From Bergeyella cardium (GTDB lineage: Bacteria > Bacteroidota > Bacteroidia > Flavobacteriales > Weeksellaceae), in the NCBI RefSeq assembly GCF_003614945.1, contig NZ_QYCZ01000001.1:1258001-1322000 (forward strand): a stretch of 64,000 nt of DNA, given 5' to 3'. How positions within the stretch are numbered: position 1 is the stretch's first letter; each line of letters starts with the position of its first letter. Shown piece after piece: positions 50,648 through 61,605 of this stretch. Made by a program: the position numbers and the translations under genes. The notes beneath the pieces are model-generated. The model worked only from the letters and a program-made list of their open reading frames with translations. It made no database searches and was not told the DNA's origin.

Positions 50648-52258
50648 TTATCTTTTTGTTCGTGGCTTATCAGAGTTCTTAGCATCTTGTGCCACACGGA
50701 AACCAATCCAGCCATAGCCTTTGGTTTCTTTTCGGAATCTTCTTTGTCCTGGGTCTAACCAATAAGCGGTATCTTTCCAAGAGCCCCCTTTTACTACACG
50801 AATTTCATCACTAATCTGAGATGTTCTCTTCACGCGATCTTTCTCCATAATAACATTTCCATTAGCGTCTATATGGAATCTTTTTCTTGGGGAGTTATAC
50901 ATATTATAACCCGCAGATACACTGTCTGCCCCTCTACCATAGCCTGCTTCTAAGGAAGACATAAAATCTCCATCTCTGAAGTTTCTATAATCCGCAACGG
51001 TTTGTCTCTCATACTGACCTGGAAGCCCTTTATAAATTAGCCTTCCATCAGCTAAGGTATCATAAGCAATCTTATCCTGTAAAACGATTCGGCTTGTACC
51101 ATCAGGATTTTTTACTACCTGCTTTGGAGCATTACCTCGGAAGTAGTTGAAGTCATTAGCCTCATCATCTATAATAGGTCTGTATACATCGGCAGTCCAT
51201 TCTGCGACATTCCCATACATACCATAGATTCCTAAATCATTAGATTGATAATGTCTTACATCAGAAGTAATGGCAGAACCATCATTTTTCCAACCAGAAA
51301 CTCCAGAGTAATCTCCTCTACCGTATTTAAAATTCTCGAGGAACATTCCTCTATTCCTGCCTTTTGCTCCTCTCAGATCCTCAATCTTGGCTCTTTTACC
51401 TAAGTAAAGGTTATATTCCCTGTCTTTCTGAAGTCCTAATGCTGCAAATTCCCATTCTACCTCAGTAGGAAGTCTGAATTTTTCTACAACACCAGCAGCT
51501 GCATTTCTATTAGCAGCAAGTAATCTTTGGCTGTTGGTATTGATTCCCGTAGTCTTCTGCAATCTTTGGGTATTGAGGTACGCCTGCATCTCTGGATCAT
51601 TTGCCTTATACTTATCCAATGTAAATGCAGAAACTCCCATATTATTGCTCTCATTAGAATAGAGATCCTTGGAAATAACTCCTTGGTTCATCAGCTCTTT
51701 CTCATTAGCTCTATCAGTAAGCCAATCACAATACCTTGATGCCTGAAGCCAAGAAACCCCTACAACAGGGTAATAATCATACTCAGGAGATCTGAAATAG
51801 GTCTCTGCAAGCTCGTTTCTGGAAAGCTGGTTTACCCAAACCGTAGTATCTGGAAGTGCTCCATTATAAATATCTCTAAAGCCAGGGTCAGCGGGTGGGA
51901 ATACATATTTAAGCCAAGTAACATAAGAACGATAATCGTAATTTGTAGTCTCGGTCTCACCAATAAAGAAAGAACTTACCTGCATTCTTCTTGGAGTATT
52001 GTTCCAATCGTGCATTACATCGTCTTTAACAGCTCCCATAGTAAAGGTTCCCCCCTCTACATAGATCATTCCTGGCCAGCCTTTTTGCTTTTGTTGTTTG
52101 CCAGAGAAGAACCAACCTTCCTTTTCGTTTGGTTTCCAGCCCGACTGGCTTGTGAATTTTTTAGTTCCTCCCCCTTTTTTAGTGCTATTGCCTCCACAAC
52201 TTACAAGAAGTAAGGCAGAACCAAGTACCAAAAAAGAAATATTTTTTATTCTTTTCAT
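50648..52258 (-). CDS. gldJ: Gliding motility / T9SS lipoprotein GldJ
   Basis: A 536-residue lipoprotein: the lipobox is LLVSC (Cys21). A Gly/Lys-rich stretch precedes a formylglycine-generating-enzyme-like (sulfatase-modifying factor) domain, with WPGMIYVEGGTFTMG near residue 60, VVGVSWLQASRYCDWLTDRA, FRLPTEVEWEFAALG, GMYGNVAEWTADVYR, and VVKGGSWKDTAYWLDPGQRR. GldJ stabilises GldK-N, the core ring of the type IX system. It is divergent from porU, the usual neighbour. Confidence 0.95.
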   Translation of the reverse strand: MKRIKNISFLVLGSALLLVSCGGNSTKKGGGTKKFTSQSGWKPNEKEGWFFSGKQQKQKGWPGMIYVEGGTFTMGAVKDDVMHDWNNTPRRMQVSSFFIGETETTNYDYRSYVTWLKYVFPPADPGFRDIYNGALPDTTVWVNQLSRNELAETYFRSPEYDYYPVVGVSWLQASRYCDWLTDRANEKELMNQGVISKDLYSNESNNMGVSAFTLDKYKANDPEMQAYLNTQRLQKTTGINTNSQRLLAANRNAAAGVVEKFRLPTEVEWEFAALGLQKDREYNLYLGKRAKIEDLRGAKGRNRGMFLENFKYGRGDYSGVSGWKNDGSAITSDVRHYQSNDLGIYGMYGNVAEWTADVYRPIIDDEANDFNYFRGNAPKQVVKNPDGTSRIVLQDKIAYDTLADGRLIYKGLPGQYERQTVADYRNFRDGDFMSSLEAGYGRGADSVSAGYNMYNSPRKRFHIDANGNVIMEKDRVKRTSQISDEIRVVKGGSWKDTAYWLDPGQRRFRKETKGYGWIGFRVAQDAKNSDKPRTKR

Positions 52259-52631
52259 AATCTTTGATATTATACAAAAATTTCAGGTCACAAAGAAAAT
52301 ATAATTGAATGAATTATTCAAATAATGTCCATATTTTTTGTGTTCTCTATAGGATTTCTTTTGATTTAAAAATAATGAAGAGTCTAAAGATTTTTGGGAT
52401 TTAATTCTCCTTAATATGTTTTATTTTTTCTACTTAGCCTCTTGATTTTTCCCACTGTATATTTCTTTTCTTCTGCAGATTTTCAAATTTTTCGTAATAC
52501 TACTTTCAATTAAACCCAAGTAGATAGTATCTCTCCAAAAAATACATTAGCTAAACGAGGGGAAATTATTTTTATTGTACCATATCATTTTTTTATTTTT
52601 TTCGTTTATTTTGTAGCTTGAAAATTTCAGT
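52259..52631. other. Divergent promoter region gldJ / porU
   Basis: 373 bp of AT-rich, gene-free sequence between divergent genes. TAGCTTGA at 52613, close to the porU ATG, is a weak -7-like match. No other feature is clear. Confidence 0.35.
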
Positions 52632-55600
52632 ATGAAAAAAACTACTATCTGTATATCTTTATTATTTGGTTTTTCAGCGTATCTGCACGGACAGAAAGTA
52701 AATCTGAACTGGAAGGGAACCGAGACAGTAGATTATGGATTTACAAAAATGACCTACCCTAAATTTAGCAATAAAGGCTATTCTGTAGAGGGAGGAAGCG
52801 TTTATGTAAGCCTGAGAAATAGCTCAAATGGAAAAGGTGTAAAAATTGACAACCTGCAATGGAAAACCATAAGCAGAAAAGACATTTTAGATATTCCTGA
52901 TGATATTTTGGGCAGTGAAGCAACAGAAGGAGTAAGTTACTACACTGATCCAAAGACAGGGCAGGAGTTTTATGATGCAAAAATATCGGCATTTAAGAGG
53001 GAAGGCGATGTTTTATACCAGCTTCAATCCTTTGAAATAGTAGATGATGTGCGTACTGAAGCATTGACAGGAAAATTATCGGCACAAAGGCTTGGAACTA
53101 CCGAAAACCCTCTAAATAATGGAACTTTCTACAAAATAAAAGTAGATAAATCTGGACTTTTCAAAATTGATAAAAAATTCCTCTCAGATAACGGGATTAA
53201 TGTTGGGAACATCAATCCAAAACACTTTAAAATTTATGGAAATGGTGGGATAATACTCCCAGAACACAATGAAGATGAACGATTTTCTTCACTTCAAGAA
53301 CTCGCAATACAGGTAATAGGAGAAGATGATGGTGTTTGGAACGATGGAGACTATGCTCTGTTTTATGCTCAAGGCACCGATGGATATAATCTGTACGGGA
53401 CATTTGGAAATGGAAATAAAAGGAAAGACAGCAGAACCGACCGCTCCGCACACACCAAAAATATTTATGACGACTACTCCTACTACTTCATTAATTTTGA
53501 TAATGGAGTTGAAGGAAAGAGAATCCAAAATAGTGATATAGCTATTAGTGGAACTACTTTTACCCGCTTTGATGATTATCAGTTCGTAGATAATGACAAG
53601 TATAACCTGATGAAAGTAGGACGGGTTTGGGTAGATGACCATTTCAGTACAAAAAAATCCATTACCTTTAATCTGCGCTCAACAATACAGCCAAGTGATG
53701 AGATTACCTACAGGACTTCTGTAGTCAATTATAATGGAGGAAGAAATTCCTTTAAAATAGATATTAATAATACCAATGAGAGGAGCTCTGGCTCACTTCC
53801 TGAAAGAGAGTTTTACAAAAAAACAGATGAAAGAACCATAAAAAACCTCTCTGGAAATAGCATCACAATAAATATTACTCCAAATATCTCTGCCAATCCG
53901 AATGGATTGCTTTACTTTGACTATGCAGAAGTAACCTATAAAGAAGACTTAAAATTCAATGGCTCACAGATGAATTTCAGGGTTTTTGATATAGATGAAA
54001 AGACGAATGATAACTATGGCTTCTCTATCTCCGATGCTTCACAAATAGAGCAGGTATGGGATGTTTCCGATATTACTAACGCAAAAAGAAAAGTAAATAA
54101 ATCTGGAAATAATACAACTTTCTCCTTCGGATATAATGCCGGCAGTCCGTTTTTCAACAATGAATTTATAGCATTTAAAAGCTCTTCGGCATATACACCT
54201 TCATTTGTTGGGAGAATTGCCAATCAGGACTTGCATTCGCTTCAAAATATAGATTACCTCATCATTACCAGAGCAGATATGATGGCTCAAGGAGAGAGAA
54301 TCGCTCAATATTACAGAGACAAAAAAGGCTTTAGCACCCAAGTAGTAGATATTGAGAAAATCTATAATGAATTTAGCAGCGGTAGAGTAGATATAACTGC
54401 TGTAAGGGACTTTATTACAAGGCTCCATAAGGAAAGAGGGGGCGTGAAATATGTACTCATCATTGGAGATACCAGCTACGACTATAAAAACAAAACCAAA
54501 GGCAATGATAATGTAATCCCAAGCTATCAGAGCGAAATCAGCGGTAATTACAGCTCATCTTTCGTTACCGATGATTATTTCGTAATGACGGCTCCACAAG
54601 GCAGAAATATTTCTATAACCAATAATATCCCTGAAATACCTATCGGAAGGTTAATTGCCTCTAATGTATCCGAAGCAAAACTCTTGGTAGATAAAACCTT
54701 GGCTTATTATAATGCACTACCAGGTCAGTCCTCCCCCTTTGGAGATTGGAAAATGAAACTCGACTTTATAGTAGATGATAATAACGAAGGAGGTCCTGCC
54801 TTCCACGAAATCGTAGATGAATCCATAAAAACCAATTTTGAAACCAGTACCGAAAGAAAAGAATACAATGTAAGAAAGTTGTATATAGATGCTTTTCAAG
54901 CGGAAACAGTAGCAGGAGGACAGAGATATCCACAAGTAAATCAAGCAATAGCTAATGATGTAGGACATAGCCTCTATCTCTTCTACTTTGGGCATGGAGG
55001 TATTAACGGCTGGGCACAGGAGAGAATCTTAACCTCTGATGAAGTAAAAAACTTTAATAACTACTCGTCTATTTACAGCCGATTCCCTTTCATTTCTACC
55101 ATTACCTGTGAATTTACACTCTGGGACGAACCTCTGGTAAATTCCGTAGGTGAGCAGGTCATCAAACACCCTAATGGCGGTGCAGCCAATATGATTACTT
55201 CCAGCCGGGCAATCGGTGTGCATTATGGTTCTGAATTAACCAAGATATTCACCAATCATATCTTCAAAATAACGAATAATAACTTCGATACTCTTGGAGA
55301 TGCTTTCCTCGCTGCAAGAAAGGAAAAAGGAGTAAGCTACGACCATTTAAAAGTAAATCTACTCGGAGACCCTGCAATGACGCTTAGTCGACCAAAACAA
55401 AAGCTGAGCATAGACAATATAGAAACCCCAGAAAATGGAAAAATCAGAGCATTGGATTTCGTGAAAATCTCGGGTAGAGTGCTTGATGATTCGGGGAATA
55501 CAGATACTAACTTCAACGGAAAAGTAAGCATCAGCATATTTGATAAAAAGGTAAATAAAGAAACCAAAAACAATGATGGAAATCTCGGCACAATGCAATA

Positions 55601-56540
55601 TACCGAGGAAAATGCTGCCATAGTAAAAACCTCTGGAAAAGTAGCTAATGGGCTCTATACCGCCGAATTTTATATGCCAAAAGATATTAACTATACCTTA
55701 GGCGAAGGTAGAATTTTAGCCTATGCAGACAACTTCGAATCTGCAAAAGGCAATGCCTATGATGTATATGAGAACAAAGCTTACCCAATAGGAGAAATCA
55801 ACCCGAACCCAATCAATGACTCTACTCCACCAGCCGTAAAACTGTATATGAACAATACCAACTTTGCTGACGGGGGAATTACCCATCAGAACCCTACCCT
55901 ACTCGCCTGCATTACCGATAATATAGGCATCAACTCCGCAGGTAGCGGTATTGGGCACGACATCAGTCTTGTGCTCGATGGGCAGGTAGTCAATACCGTA
56001 GTACTAAATGATTTTTACACTGCGGGCGAAGGCAATGGCTGTATCAATCCATCTCTTGCCGACTATCAGAAAGGCAGTATCTCCTACCCTCTTCGCAATC
56101 TAAAACCTGGTGCTCATCAGCTTACATTCAAGGTCTGGGATATAAACAATAATTCCACTACTACCTCGTTAAACTTCGTAGTAAAAGATGATGCAGAGGC
56201 TAATTTGACCATCAATAGACCTCTCAACTGGCCAAATCCTTTTACGGATAAAACCTATATACAATTTGAACATAATTGCGATGACATCCTTGATGTCAAT
56301 GTTCAGATATACACTATTACAGGGAAGCTGGTCAGAACATTTTCTACTACAATAAGTGCCGAACCATTCAGAGAAGGCTTCCGAACGCCTAAACAGGCAA
56401 TAGAATGGGACGGAACGGATGATTTCGGAGATACTGTAGCCAAGGGAACTTATATCTTTAAAATCTTGGCGAAAAGTAAAAACCAAAACAAATGTAAAGG
56501 AACAGCATCTGCCATAGAAAAGATGGTACTGCTGAAATAA
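52632..56540 (+). CDS. porU: Type IX secretion sortase PorU
   Basis: A 1302-residue cell-surface peptidase that removes the C-terminal signal from type IX cargo and links it to surface lipopolysaccharide. A signal peptide (residues 1-20) and an N-terminal beta-rich region precede the C25 gingipain-type domain, which begins near residue 540 (LIITRADMMAQGERIAQYYR). KYVLIIGDTSYDY comes next, with catalytic His in YFGHGGINGW near 785 and Cys in STITCEFTLWD near 825. The C-terminus has a Por-type sorting-like domain (RPLNWPNPFTDKTYIQFEHN). It precedes porV by 30 bp. Confidence 0.95.
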   Translation: MKKTTICISLLFGFSAYLHGQKVNLNWKGTETVDYGFTKMTYPKFSNKGYSVEGGSVYVSLRNSSNGKGVKIDNLQWKTISRKDILDIPDDILGSEATEGVSYYTDPKTGQEFYDAKISAFKREGDVLYQLQSFEIVDDVRTEALTGKLSAQRLGTTENPLNNGTFYKIKVDKSGLFKIDKKFLSDNGINVGNINPKHFKIYGNGGIILPEHNEDERFSSLQELAIQVIGEDDGVWNDGDYALFYAQGTDGYNLYGTFGNGNKRKDSRTDRSAHTKNIYDDYSYYFINFDNGVEGKRIQNSDIAISGTTFTRFDDYQFVDNDKYNLMKVGRVWVDDHFSTKKSITFNLRSTIQPSDEITYRTSVVNYNGGRNSFKIDINNTNERSSGSLPEREFYKKTDERTIKNLSGNSITINITPNISANPNGLLYFDYAEVTYKEDLKFNGSQMNFRVFDIDEKTNDNYGFSISDASQIEQVWDVSDITNAKRKVNKSGNNTTFSFGYNAGSPFFNNEFIAFKSSSAYTPSFVGRIANQDLHSLQNIDYLIITRADMMAQGERIAQYYRDKKGFSTQVVDIEKIYNEFSSGRVDITAVRDFITRLHKERGGVKYVLIIGDTSYDYKNKTKGNDNVIPSYQSEISGNYSSSFVTDDYFVMTAPQGRNISITNNIPEIPIGRLIASNVSEAKLLVDKTLAYYNALPGQSSPFGDWKMKLDFIVDDNNEGGPAFHEIVDESIKTNFETSTERKEYNVRKLYIDAFQAETVAGGQRYPQVNQAIANDVGHSLYLFYFGHGGINGWAQERILTSDEVKNFNNYSSIYSRFPFISTITCEFTLWDEPLVNSVGEQVIKHPNGGAANMITSSRAIGVHYGSELTKIFTNHIFKITNNNFDTLGDAFLAARKEKGVSYDHLKVNLLGDPAMTLSRPKQKLSIDNIETPENGKIRALDFVKISGRVLDDSGNTDTNFNGKVSISIFDKKVNKETKNNDGNLGTMQYTEENAAIVKTSGKVANGLYTAEFYMPKDINYTLGEGRILAYADNFESAKGNAYDVYENKAYPIGEINPNPINDSTPPAVKLYMNNTNFADGGITHQNPTLLACITDNIGINSAGSGIGHDISLVLDGQVVNTVVLNDFYTAGEGNGCINPSLADYQKGSISYPLRNLKPGAHQLTFKVWDINNNSTTTSLNFVVKDDAEANLTINRPLNWPNPFTDKTYIQFEHNCDDILDVNVQIYTITGKLVRTFSTTISAEPFREGFRTPKQAIEWDGTDDFGDTVAKGTYIFKILAKSKNQNKCKGTASAIEKMVLLK

Positions 56541-56570
56541 AACAGATTATAATAATTAAAATATTCGTTT

Positions 56571-57716
56571 ATGAACTTAAAATCAAAATTATTTGTAGGA
56601 CTTGGGCTTGGGCTTAGCCTTTCGGCAGCAGCTCAAGAAGTAAAACCCGTACTTACAGGGGCTCCTTTCCTCAGAATAACTCCAGATGCAAGAGCAGCAG
56701 GTATGGGGGACCAAGGGGTAGCAACCTCTACAGATGCATTCTCTCAGTTTTGGAATGCCGCTAAGTACCCATTCAGTAAAACTAGCTCTGCTGTAGCAGT
56801 AAACTATACGCCTTATCTCAGCAAACTTACAAGCGATGTATTCCTCCTCTATGCTTCTTATCATCAGTTTCTGGGGCAGGAAGAGCGATCTACCATCTCT
56901 GCAAGTATCAATTATTTTAATATGGGAGAGGTGGAACTCAATCAACTGTCAGGCACACAAATCGTAACTACAGGTAAGGTAAAGCCTAATGAATTTTCTG
57001 TAGATGTAGCCTATGGGCTTAAACTCTCAGATGTATACTCTATGGCAGTTACAGGTAGATACATCCGCTCGGATTTCGGTACCTTTGGAGACAACAGCAC
57101 TATAAAACCTGCCAATACTTTCGCAGTAGATGTTTCAGGTTTCTATCAGTCTGAAAAGCACTCCAGCTTTGGAGACTACGAAGGTACAGCAAGAGCGGGC
57201 TGGGCTATTCAGAACCTTGGACCAAAATTGGACTATTCAGGAGATGAAAACTCTCGTTCCTATCTGCCGACTACACTCAGATTAGGTGCTGGCTATGATT
57301 TATATCTTGATGATATGAATAAAGTAGGGCTTTCCCTTGAAGCATCAAAACTCCTCGTTCCAGGCTCTCAGCTAAATAATTCCGATCCTAACAACCCTAA
57401 ATACGAAGTTCCTAATGTAGGTGTAGTAGAGGGTATAGGTAAATCTTTCAGCAATAAAAAAAGTGTAATGCTAAGCGGTGCTGTGGAATACTCCTATGAT
57501 GATGCCTTTGCTGTGCGTGGTGGTTACTTCCACGAGAGCGATGAGCAGGGCGGCAGACGCTTCGCTACCGTAGGGGTGGGCTTTAAATATCAGTCTTTCG
57601 GGCTGGATATCTCCTACCTCATCAATACTTCAAAGACAAATACTGCTCTTGACAATACCCTCCGTTTCGGTCTTACCTGGAATATTGGTGGTGAGTCTTC
57701 CAACGCCAATAATTAG
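56571..57716 (+). CDS. porV: Type IX secretion outer-membrane protein PorV (LptO)
   Basis: A 381-residue outer-membrane beta-barrel of the FadL-like PorV/LptO family, the shuttle that hands type IX cargo to the sortase PorU. Signal peptide to about Ala22 (GLSLSAAAQE), then the family-typical FLRITPDARAAGMGDQGVAT and AFSQFWNAAKYPF, then multiple amphipathic strands. It forms an operon with porU. Confidence 0.96.
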   Translation: MNLKSKLFVGLGLGLSLSAAAQEVKPVLTGAPFLRITPDARAAGMGDQGVATSTDAFSQFWNAAKYPFSKTSSAVAVNYTPYLSKLTSDVFLLYASYHQFLGQEERSTISASINYFNMGEVELNQLSGTQIVTTGKVKPNEFSVDVAYGLKLSDVYSMAVTGRYIRSDFGTFGDNSTIKPANTFAVDVSGFYQSEKHSSFGDYEGTARAGWAIQNLGPKLDYSGDENSRSYLPTTLRLGAGYDLYLDDMNKVGLSLEASKLLVPGSQLNNSDPNNPKYEVPNVGVVEGIGKSFSNKKSVMLSGAVEYSYDDAFAVRGGYFHESDEQGGRRFATVGVGFKYQSFGLDISYLINTSKTNTALDNTLRFGLTWNIGGESSNANN

Positions 57717-58026
57717 ATAGCAGTAGGCAGTAAGCAATAGGCTATACGCAAAAAAATCGCTTCAAATTCTGGTTTGAAGCGATTTTTTTTGATAAAATTC
57801 TAATCGCCATCTCATTAAATATGTCATCTTAGTAACCTTACTAATATTTTCATGCAAACCATAAAAAAATAACATTAAAATAACTTACTGTTTATCAAAT
57901 TATCAAAATCAGGATCTAAAATCACCGTACCAATGAGCTCCTCTAAACTATACAATAGGCAACTGTAACCCAGCACCCACTGGCGTGGGAGGCACTTATT
58001 ACAAACTATTTGTAGACTGCTAAAAG
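57717..58026. other. Intergenic region with micro-repeat
   Basis: Holds GCAGTAGGCAGTAAGCAATA (57720-57739), which inversely matches 41930-41947, then the terminator below, and a CCCAC-TGGC-GTGGG palindrome near 57975. There is otherwise no coding potential. Confidence 0.5.
57751..57788. terminator. Terminator after porV
   Basis: AAAAAATCGCTTCAAA and TTTGAAGCGATTTTTT form a perfect 16-bp stem with T-runs on both strands. Confidence 0.88.
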
Positions 58027-58755
58027 CTAGATGCTATCTTCACAGAGCGTAGATTTTATAAGGTGGTAGGCTTTAGATTTAAGAGCTTGGAGGTCTTCGT
58101 TGGGCTCCAAAATATCATTAAAGAAAACCTTTACCCGCCCCATATACCCTTGAGAATGGTCAAAAGGAAACATTTCTTTTAAGCCAGAGAATGTAAAGAC
58201 CGCAATGGGAAACTGGTGAGTAGTAGCAAGGGAGAAGGCTCCGTCTTTAAAGCTATCCAGCACAATGCGGGTATCATCTGGTACGCCACCTTCGGGGAAG
58301 ATAACGATGCTGTCGCCCTCCTTCATCCGCTCTGCACATTTACGATAGACATCAGCACGGCTCCTTGCAGAGCTACGGTCTACTAACACACAAATCCGCC
58401 TGTATATCGTCCCAAAAACAGGGATTTTCTCTAGTTCCTTCTTCCCTACAAAACATATAGGGTGGTGAGGAAAGAGCAGGCAAACGAGCATAATATCCAT
58501 AATAGAGGTATGATTGGCAATGATGATATACTGCCTATTTCTCTCAATTTTCTTCTGTGTCTTTGCAATAAAACTGTACCTGAACCCCATACCGTAGAAC
58601 AGCCCAAAGCACCATATTCGCACAAAAAAGTAGGCATATTTGTAGTGTTTTTTACTGAAAGAAAGAAAATACACAGGCAGGAAGCAGAAAGCTGTAAGCA
58701 AACTTCCGAGGATGAGGAGCCAGCCACGCCAGAGATAGTTCAGGATTTTGGTCAT
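58027..58755 (-). CDS. plsC: 1-acyl-sn-glycerol-3-phosphate acyltransferase (PlsC-like)
   Basis: A 242-residue membrane enzyme that makes phosphatidic acid. Two N-terminal hydrophobic segments (residues 7-33, 41-60) precede the HX4D motif NHTSIMD near residue 77 and the glycerophosphate-binding FPEGGVPD near residue 154. The gene lies after pnp with a terminator between them. Specificity (lysophosphatidic versus other acyl acceptor) is not certain. Confidence 0.87.
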   Translation of the reverse strand: MTKILNYLWRGWLLILGSLLTAFCFLPVYFLSFSKKHYKYAYFFVRIWCFGLFYGMGFRYSFIAKTQKKIERNRQYIIIANHTSIMDIMLVCLLFPHHPICFVGKKELEKIPVFGTIYRRICVLVDRSSARSRADVYRKCAERMKEGDSIVIFPEGGVPDDTRIVLDSFKDGAFSLATTHQFPIAVFTFSGLKEMFPFDHSQGYMGRVKVFFNDILEPNEDLQALKSKAYHLIKSTLCEDSI

Positions 58756-58783
58756 TGATTCAATCTAAAAGAAATGAGAAAAA

Positions 58784-58803
58784 GGCTACCGAGTTCGGCA
58801 GCC
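58784..58803 (-). terminator. pnp terminator
   Basis: On the minus strand GGCTGCCG-AACT-CGGTAGCC (one G-U) followed by TTTTTCTC, 8 bp after the pnp stop. Confidence 0.72.
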
Positions 58804-58810
58804 TGTGTTA

Positions 58811-60970
58811 TTATGATTGAGCGTTTTGCTCAGCTTTGGGTTTATTCTCTTTTTGAGGTCTCGGTAGGAGAACTTTTCGGGAGAGTTTCATCTTCCTACG
58901 GTTATCGTAGCCCATAAACTTCACTTCTACCACATCACCTTCTTTGTAAGGGACTTTATCGGTACGCTTCCAGTCTATTTCGGAGATGTGGAGAAGCCCT
59001 TCGGTACCTTTTGCAAGCTGTATAAACGCTCCGAAATCCATAATCTTCACTACTTTTCCTTTATAAACCTCGCCTACTACAGGTACAAAAGCGATTTCAT
59101 TAATCATCGCTACGGCTTGATTGATTTTCTCTCTGTCGGTACCTGCAATTTCTATATAACCGATTTCATCTCTTTCCTCGATGGAGATAACGGTATCCGT
59201 ATCTTTCTGCATTTGTTGGATAATCTTACCACCAGGACCTATTACTGCTCCGATGAAGTCTTTCGGGATTTCCATTAGAACCATCTTCGGTGCGTGAGGT
59301 TTCACATCTGGTCTCGGTGTAGAAAGGGTTTCGGTAATCTTACCGAGAATGTGCAACCTTCCCTCTTTTGCTTGGAGGAGTGCTTTCTCCATAATATCCA
59401 TAGAAAGCCCCTGGATTTTAATATCCATCTGGCAAGCGGTAATACCATCAGCGGTACCTGTTACCTTAAAGTCCATATCTCCGAGGTGATCTTCATCTCC
59501 CAAGATATCGGAGAGAACCGTCCACTTTCCTGTTTTTTCATCGGTAATAAGCCCCATTGCGATACCTGATACAGGTTTTGTAATCTGTACCCCTGCATCC
59601 ATTAGTGCTAAGGTGCCTGCACAAACCGTAGCCATAGATGATGAACCGTTGGATTCCAAAATATCGGAAACCACTCTGATGGTGTAAGGATTATCTTCTG
59701 GAATTACTGCTTGTAATGCTCTCTGAGCGAGGTTACCGTGCCCCACTTCTCTCCTTGAAGTACCTCTTAGCGGGCGTGCCTCTCCTGTGGAGAACGGAGG
59801 GAAGTTATAGTGGAGGAAGAATTTCTCATCGTGCTGGGTAATCACACTGTCGATAAGATTAGCATCTTTAATAGACCCGAGCGTAACTGCCGTGAGCGAC
59901 TGAGTTTCTCCTCTGGTAAATACCGCAGAGCCGTGTGCTCCTGGTAAATAATCTACCTCCGACCATATTGGGCGGATGGTGAATGGATCCCTTCCGTCTA
60001 ATCGGATTTGCTCCTCTAATATCATCTGGCGCATTGCTTCCTTCTGCACATCGTGGTAGTAGGTTTCAGCAAATGGCGTTACTCTCTCGAGTTCCTCTTC
60101 ATCTTCTGCATAAGGAGCGAGGAATTCATCTAATATCGCTTGGAACTTCTCTGCCCTTTCCTCTTTATTGGAAGGGATTTTTGCCACCTGATACACCTTA
60201 TCGTAGCATTCTTTCCAAACTTTCTCGCGGATTTCCTCATCGTGCTCCTCGTGACAGTATTCTCTCTTGGGAAGAGACTTCCCTACCCTCTCAGCGAGCC
60301 TTTCCTGAGCCTGTATCTGTATTTTTATTTCCTCGTGTGCAAATTGGATGGCTTCAAGCATTTCCTGCTCGGAGATTTCTTTCATCTCACCTTCCACCAT
60401 TACGATAGAGTCCTTCGTAGCGCCTACCATAATGTCTATATCTGCTTTCAGGAGGTTTTCATAGCTTGGATTGATGGACAGCTTTCCGTCTATTCTCACA
60501 ACTCTTACCTCAGACATAGGACCATTGAAAGGAATGTCTGTAATGGCAATTGCTGCCGATGCTGCAAGACCTGCCAATGCTTCTGGCATTACTTCTTTGT
60601 CGTAGGAAATGAGGGAAATCATCACCTGAACCTCTGCGTGGAAGTCATCTGGGAAAAGCGGGCGGAGTACCCTGTCTACCAAACGCATTGTAAGGACTTC
60701 GTCATCCGATGGTTTTGTTTCTCTTCTGAAGAAGTTCCCTGGAATTCTTCCTCCTGCGTAGAACTTCTCTCTGTAGTCTACCGTTAGCGGTAGGAAGTCC
60801 GTACCTGGGTTGGCTTCTTTTGCGGCAACTACGGTTGCGAGGAGCATTGTACCGCCACATTTTACTACTACGGCTCCGTCGGCTTGTTTAGCCAGTTTGC
60901 CTGTTTCGATGGTAACTTCCCTGCCATCTTTTAGCAGGATAGTTTCTTTGATTGCTTGTGGTGCATTCAT
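58811..60970 (-). CDS. pnp: Polyribonucleotide nucleotidyltransferase (PNPase)
   Basis: A 719-residue phosphorolytic 3'-5' exoribonuclease. Two RNase PH domains flank a helical domain. The first has [20 protein letters not shown], and the second has [20 protein letters not shown] and the catalytic [22 protein letters not shown] domain ([20 protein letters not shown], near residue 575) and an S1 domain ([20 protein letters not shown], near 640) end the protein. A short basic tail follows. It acts in mRNA turnover, alone or with RNase E-like partners. Confidence 0.98.
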   Translation of the reverse strand: MNAPQAIKETILLKDGREVTIETGKLAKQADGAVVVKCGGTMLLATVVAAKEANPGTDFLPLTVDYREKFYAGGRIPGNFFRRETKPSDDEVLTMRLVDRVLRPLFPDDFHAEVQVMISLISYDKEVMPEALAGLAASAAIAITDIPFNGPMSEVRVVRIDGKLSINPSYENLLKADIDIMVGATKDSIVMVEGEMKEISEQEMLEAIQFAHEEIKIQIQAQERLAERVGKSLPKREYCHEEHDEEIREKVWKECYDKVYQVAKIPSNKEERAEKFQAILDEFLAPYAEDEEELERVTPFAETYYHDVQKEAMRQMILEEQIRLDGRDPFTIRPIWSEVDYLPGAHGSAVFTRGETQSLTAVTLGSIKDANLIDSVITQHDEKFFLHYNFPPFSTGEARPLRGTSRREVGHGNLAQRALQAVIPEDNPYTIRVVSDILESNGSSSMATVCAGTLALMDAGVQITKPVSGIAMGLITDEKTGKWTVLSDILGDEDHLGDMDFKVTGTADGITACQMDIKIQGLSMDIMEKALLQAKEGRLHILGKITETLSTPRPDVKPHAPKMVLMEIPKDFIGAVIGPGGKIIQQMQKDTDTVISIEERDEIGYIEIAGTDREKINQAVAMINEIAFVPVVGEVYKGKVVKIMDFGAFIQLAKGTEGLLHISEIDWKRTDKVPYKEGDVVEVKFMGYDNRRKMKLSRKVLLPRPQKENKPKAEQNAQS

Positions 60971-61040
60971 AAAAAAATTAATCTTCTGTGTGTTCCGTAT
61001 TGAACACGGTTACTATTTAAACTTTTTAAATATTCGCGGG

Positions 61041-61048
61041 CAAAGGTA
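61041..61048 (-). promoter_or_regulatory. Putative -7 element of pnp
   Basis: TACCTTTG on the minus strand (plus 61048-61041), about 70 bp before the ATG; -33 element not clear. Confidence 0.42.
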
Positions 61049-61176
61049 ATCATTTTTTAATAATCTTCTTATGCTTTCATATAAATATTGAATTTGCCTA
61101 CTCAATTCACCTTTTCAATTTCTGAAAATGAAAAGAAATAGAAAAAGAGGTATAATTTTTCTGGTTCAGTATCCAA

Positions 61177-61596
61177 TTAGGATATACTTTTTAAATATTT
61201 ATAAGCTCGTAAATATTTATTGAGGCGCTCCCTATCCTTTTCTGTAATCTCTGAAAGCCTGCGAATATCCATATTATCCTGCAAGTCATTCAGCTTTACT
61301 TTTATAGCTATTGAATTGGTAATAACTCTTTGTATAAAGCTATCATAGCCCTCTCCCTCATTTTTTGTAAGACATTTTAAAGCTTCTATAATTCTTTCAT
61401 CAAAGCCTTCATTTCTGAGCTGCTCAAAAGTCCAATCTGTATCTTCCACAAGGTCGTGTAGCATTCCACAAATCTTTTCCTCAGTTGTGGTACCCGCATT
61501 CATTACTCTTATAAGATGTAATATATAAGGACTACTTCCTTTATCAACCTGCCCACTATGGGCATTTATTGCTATTTGTCTTGCTTTTTCTAACAT
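61177..61596 (-). CDS. HD-domain (SpoT/MESH1-like) hydrolase
   Basis: A 139-residue metal-dependent HD hydrolase of the single-domain type. Motifs: AHSGQVDKGSSPYILHLIRV (His with Lys/Pro-Tyr), MLHDLVEDTDW (His-Asp and ED), and VKLNDLQDNMDI (downstream Asp). These match the (p)ppGpp hydrolase fold of SpoT/MESH1. Whether it degrades alarmones or another nucleotide is unknown. It lies just downstream of the decayed DUF6088 gene and may be part of the same mobile cargo. Confidence 0.85.
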   Translation of the reverse strand: MLEKARQIAINAHSGQVDKGSSPYILHLIRVMNAGTTTEEKICGMLHDLVEDTDWTFEQLRNEGFDERIIEALKCLTKNEGEGYDSFIQRVITNSIAIKVKLNDLQDNMDIRRLSEITEKDRERLNKYLRAYKYLKSIS

Positions 61597-61605
61597 ATTT
61601 TTTAT

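Noticed and set aside
57960..57990. CCCAC-TGGC-GTGGG palindrome
   Set aside because: Too short and lacks a T-run; no other support for a function.
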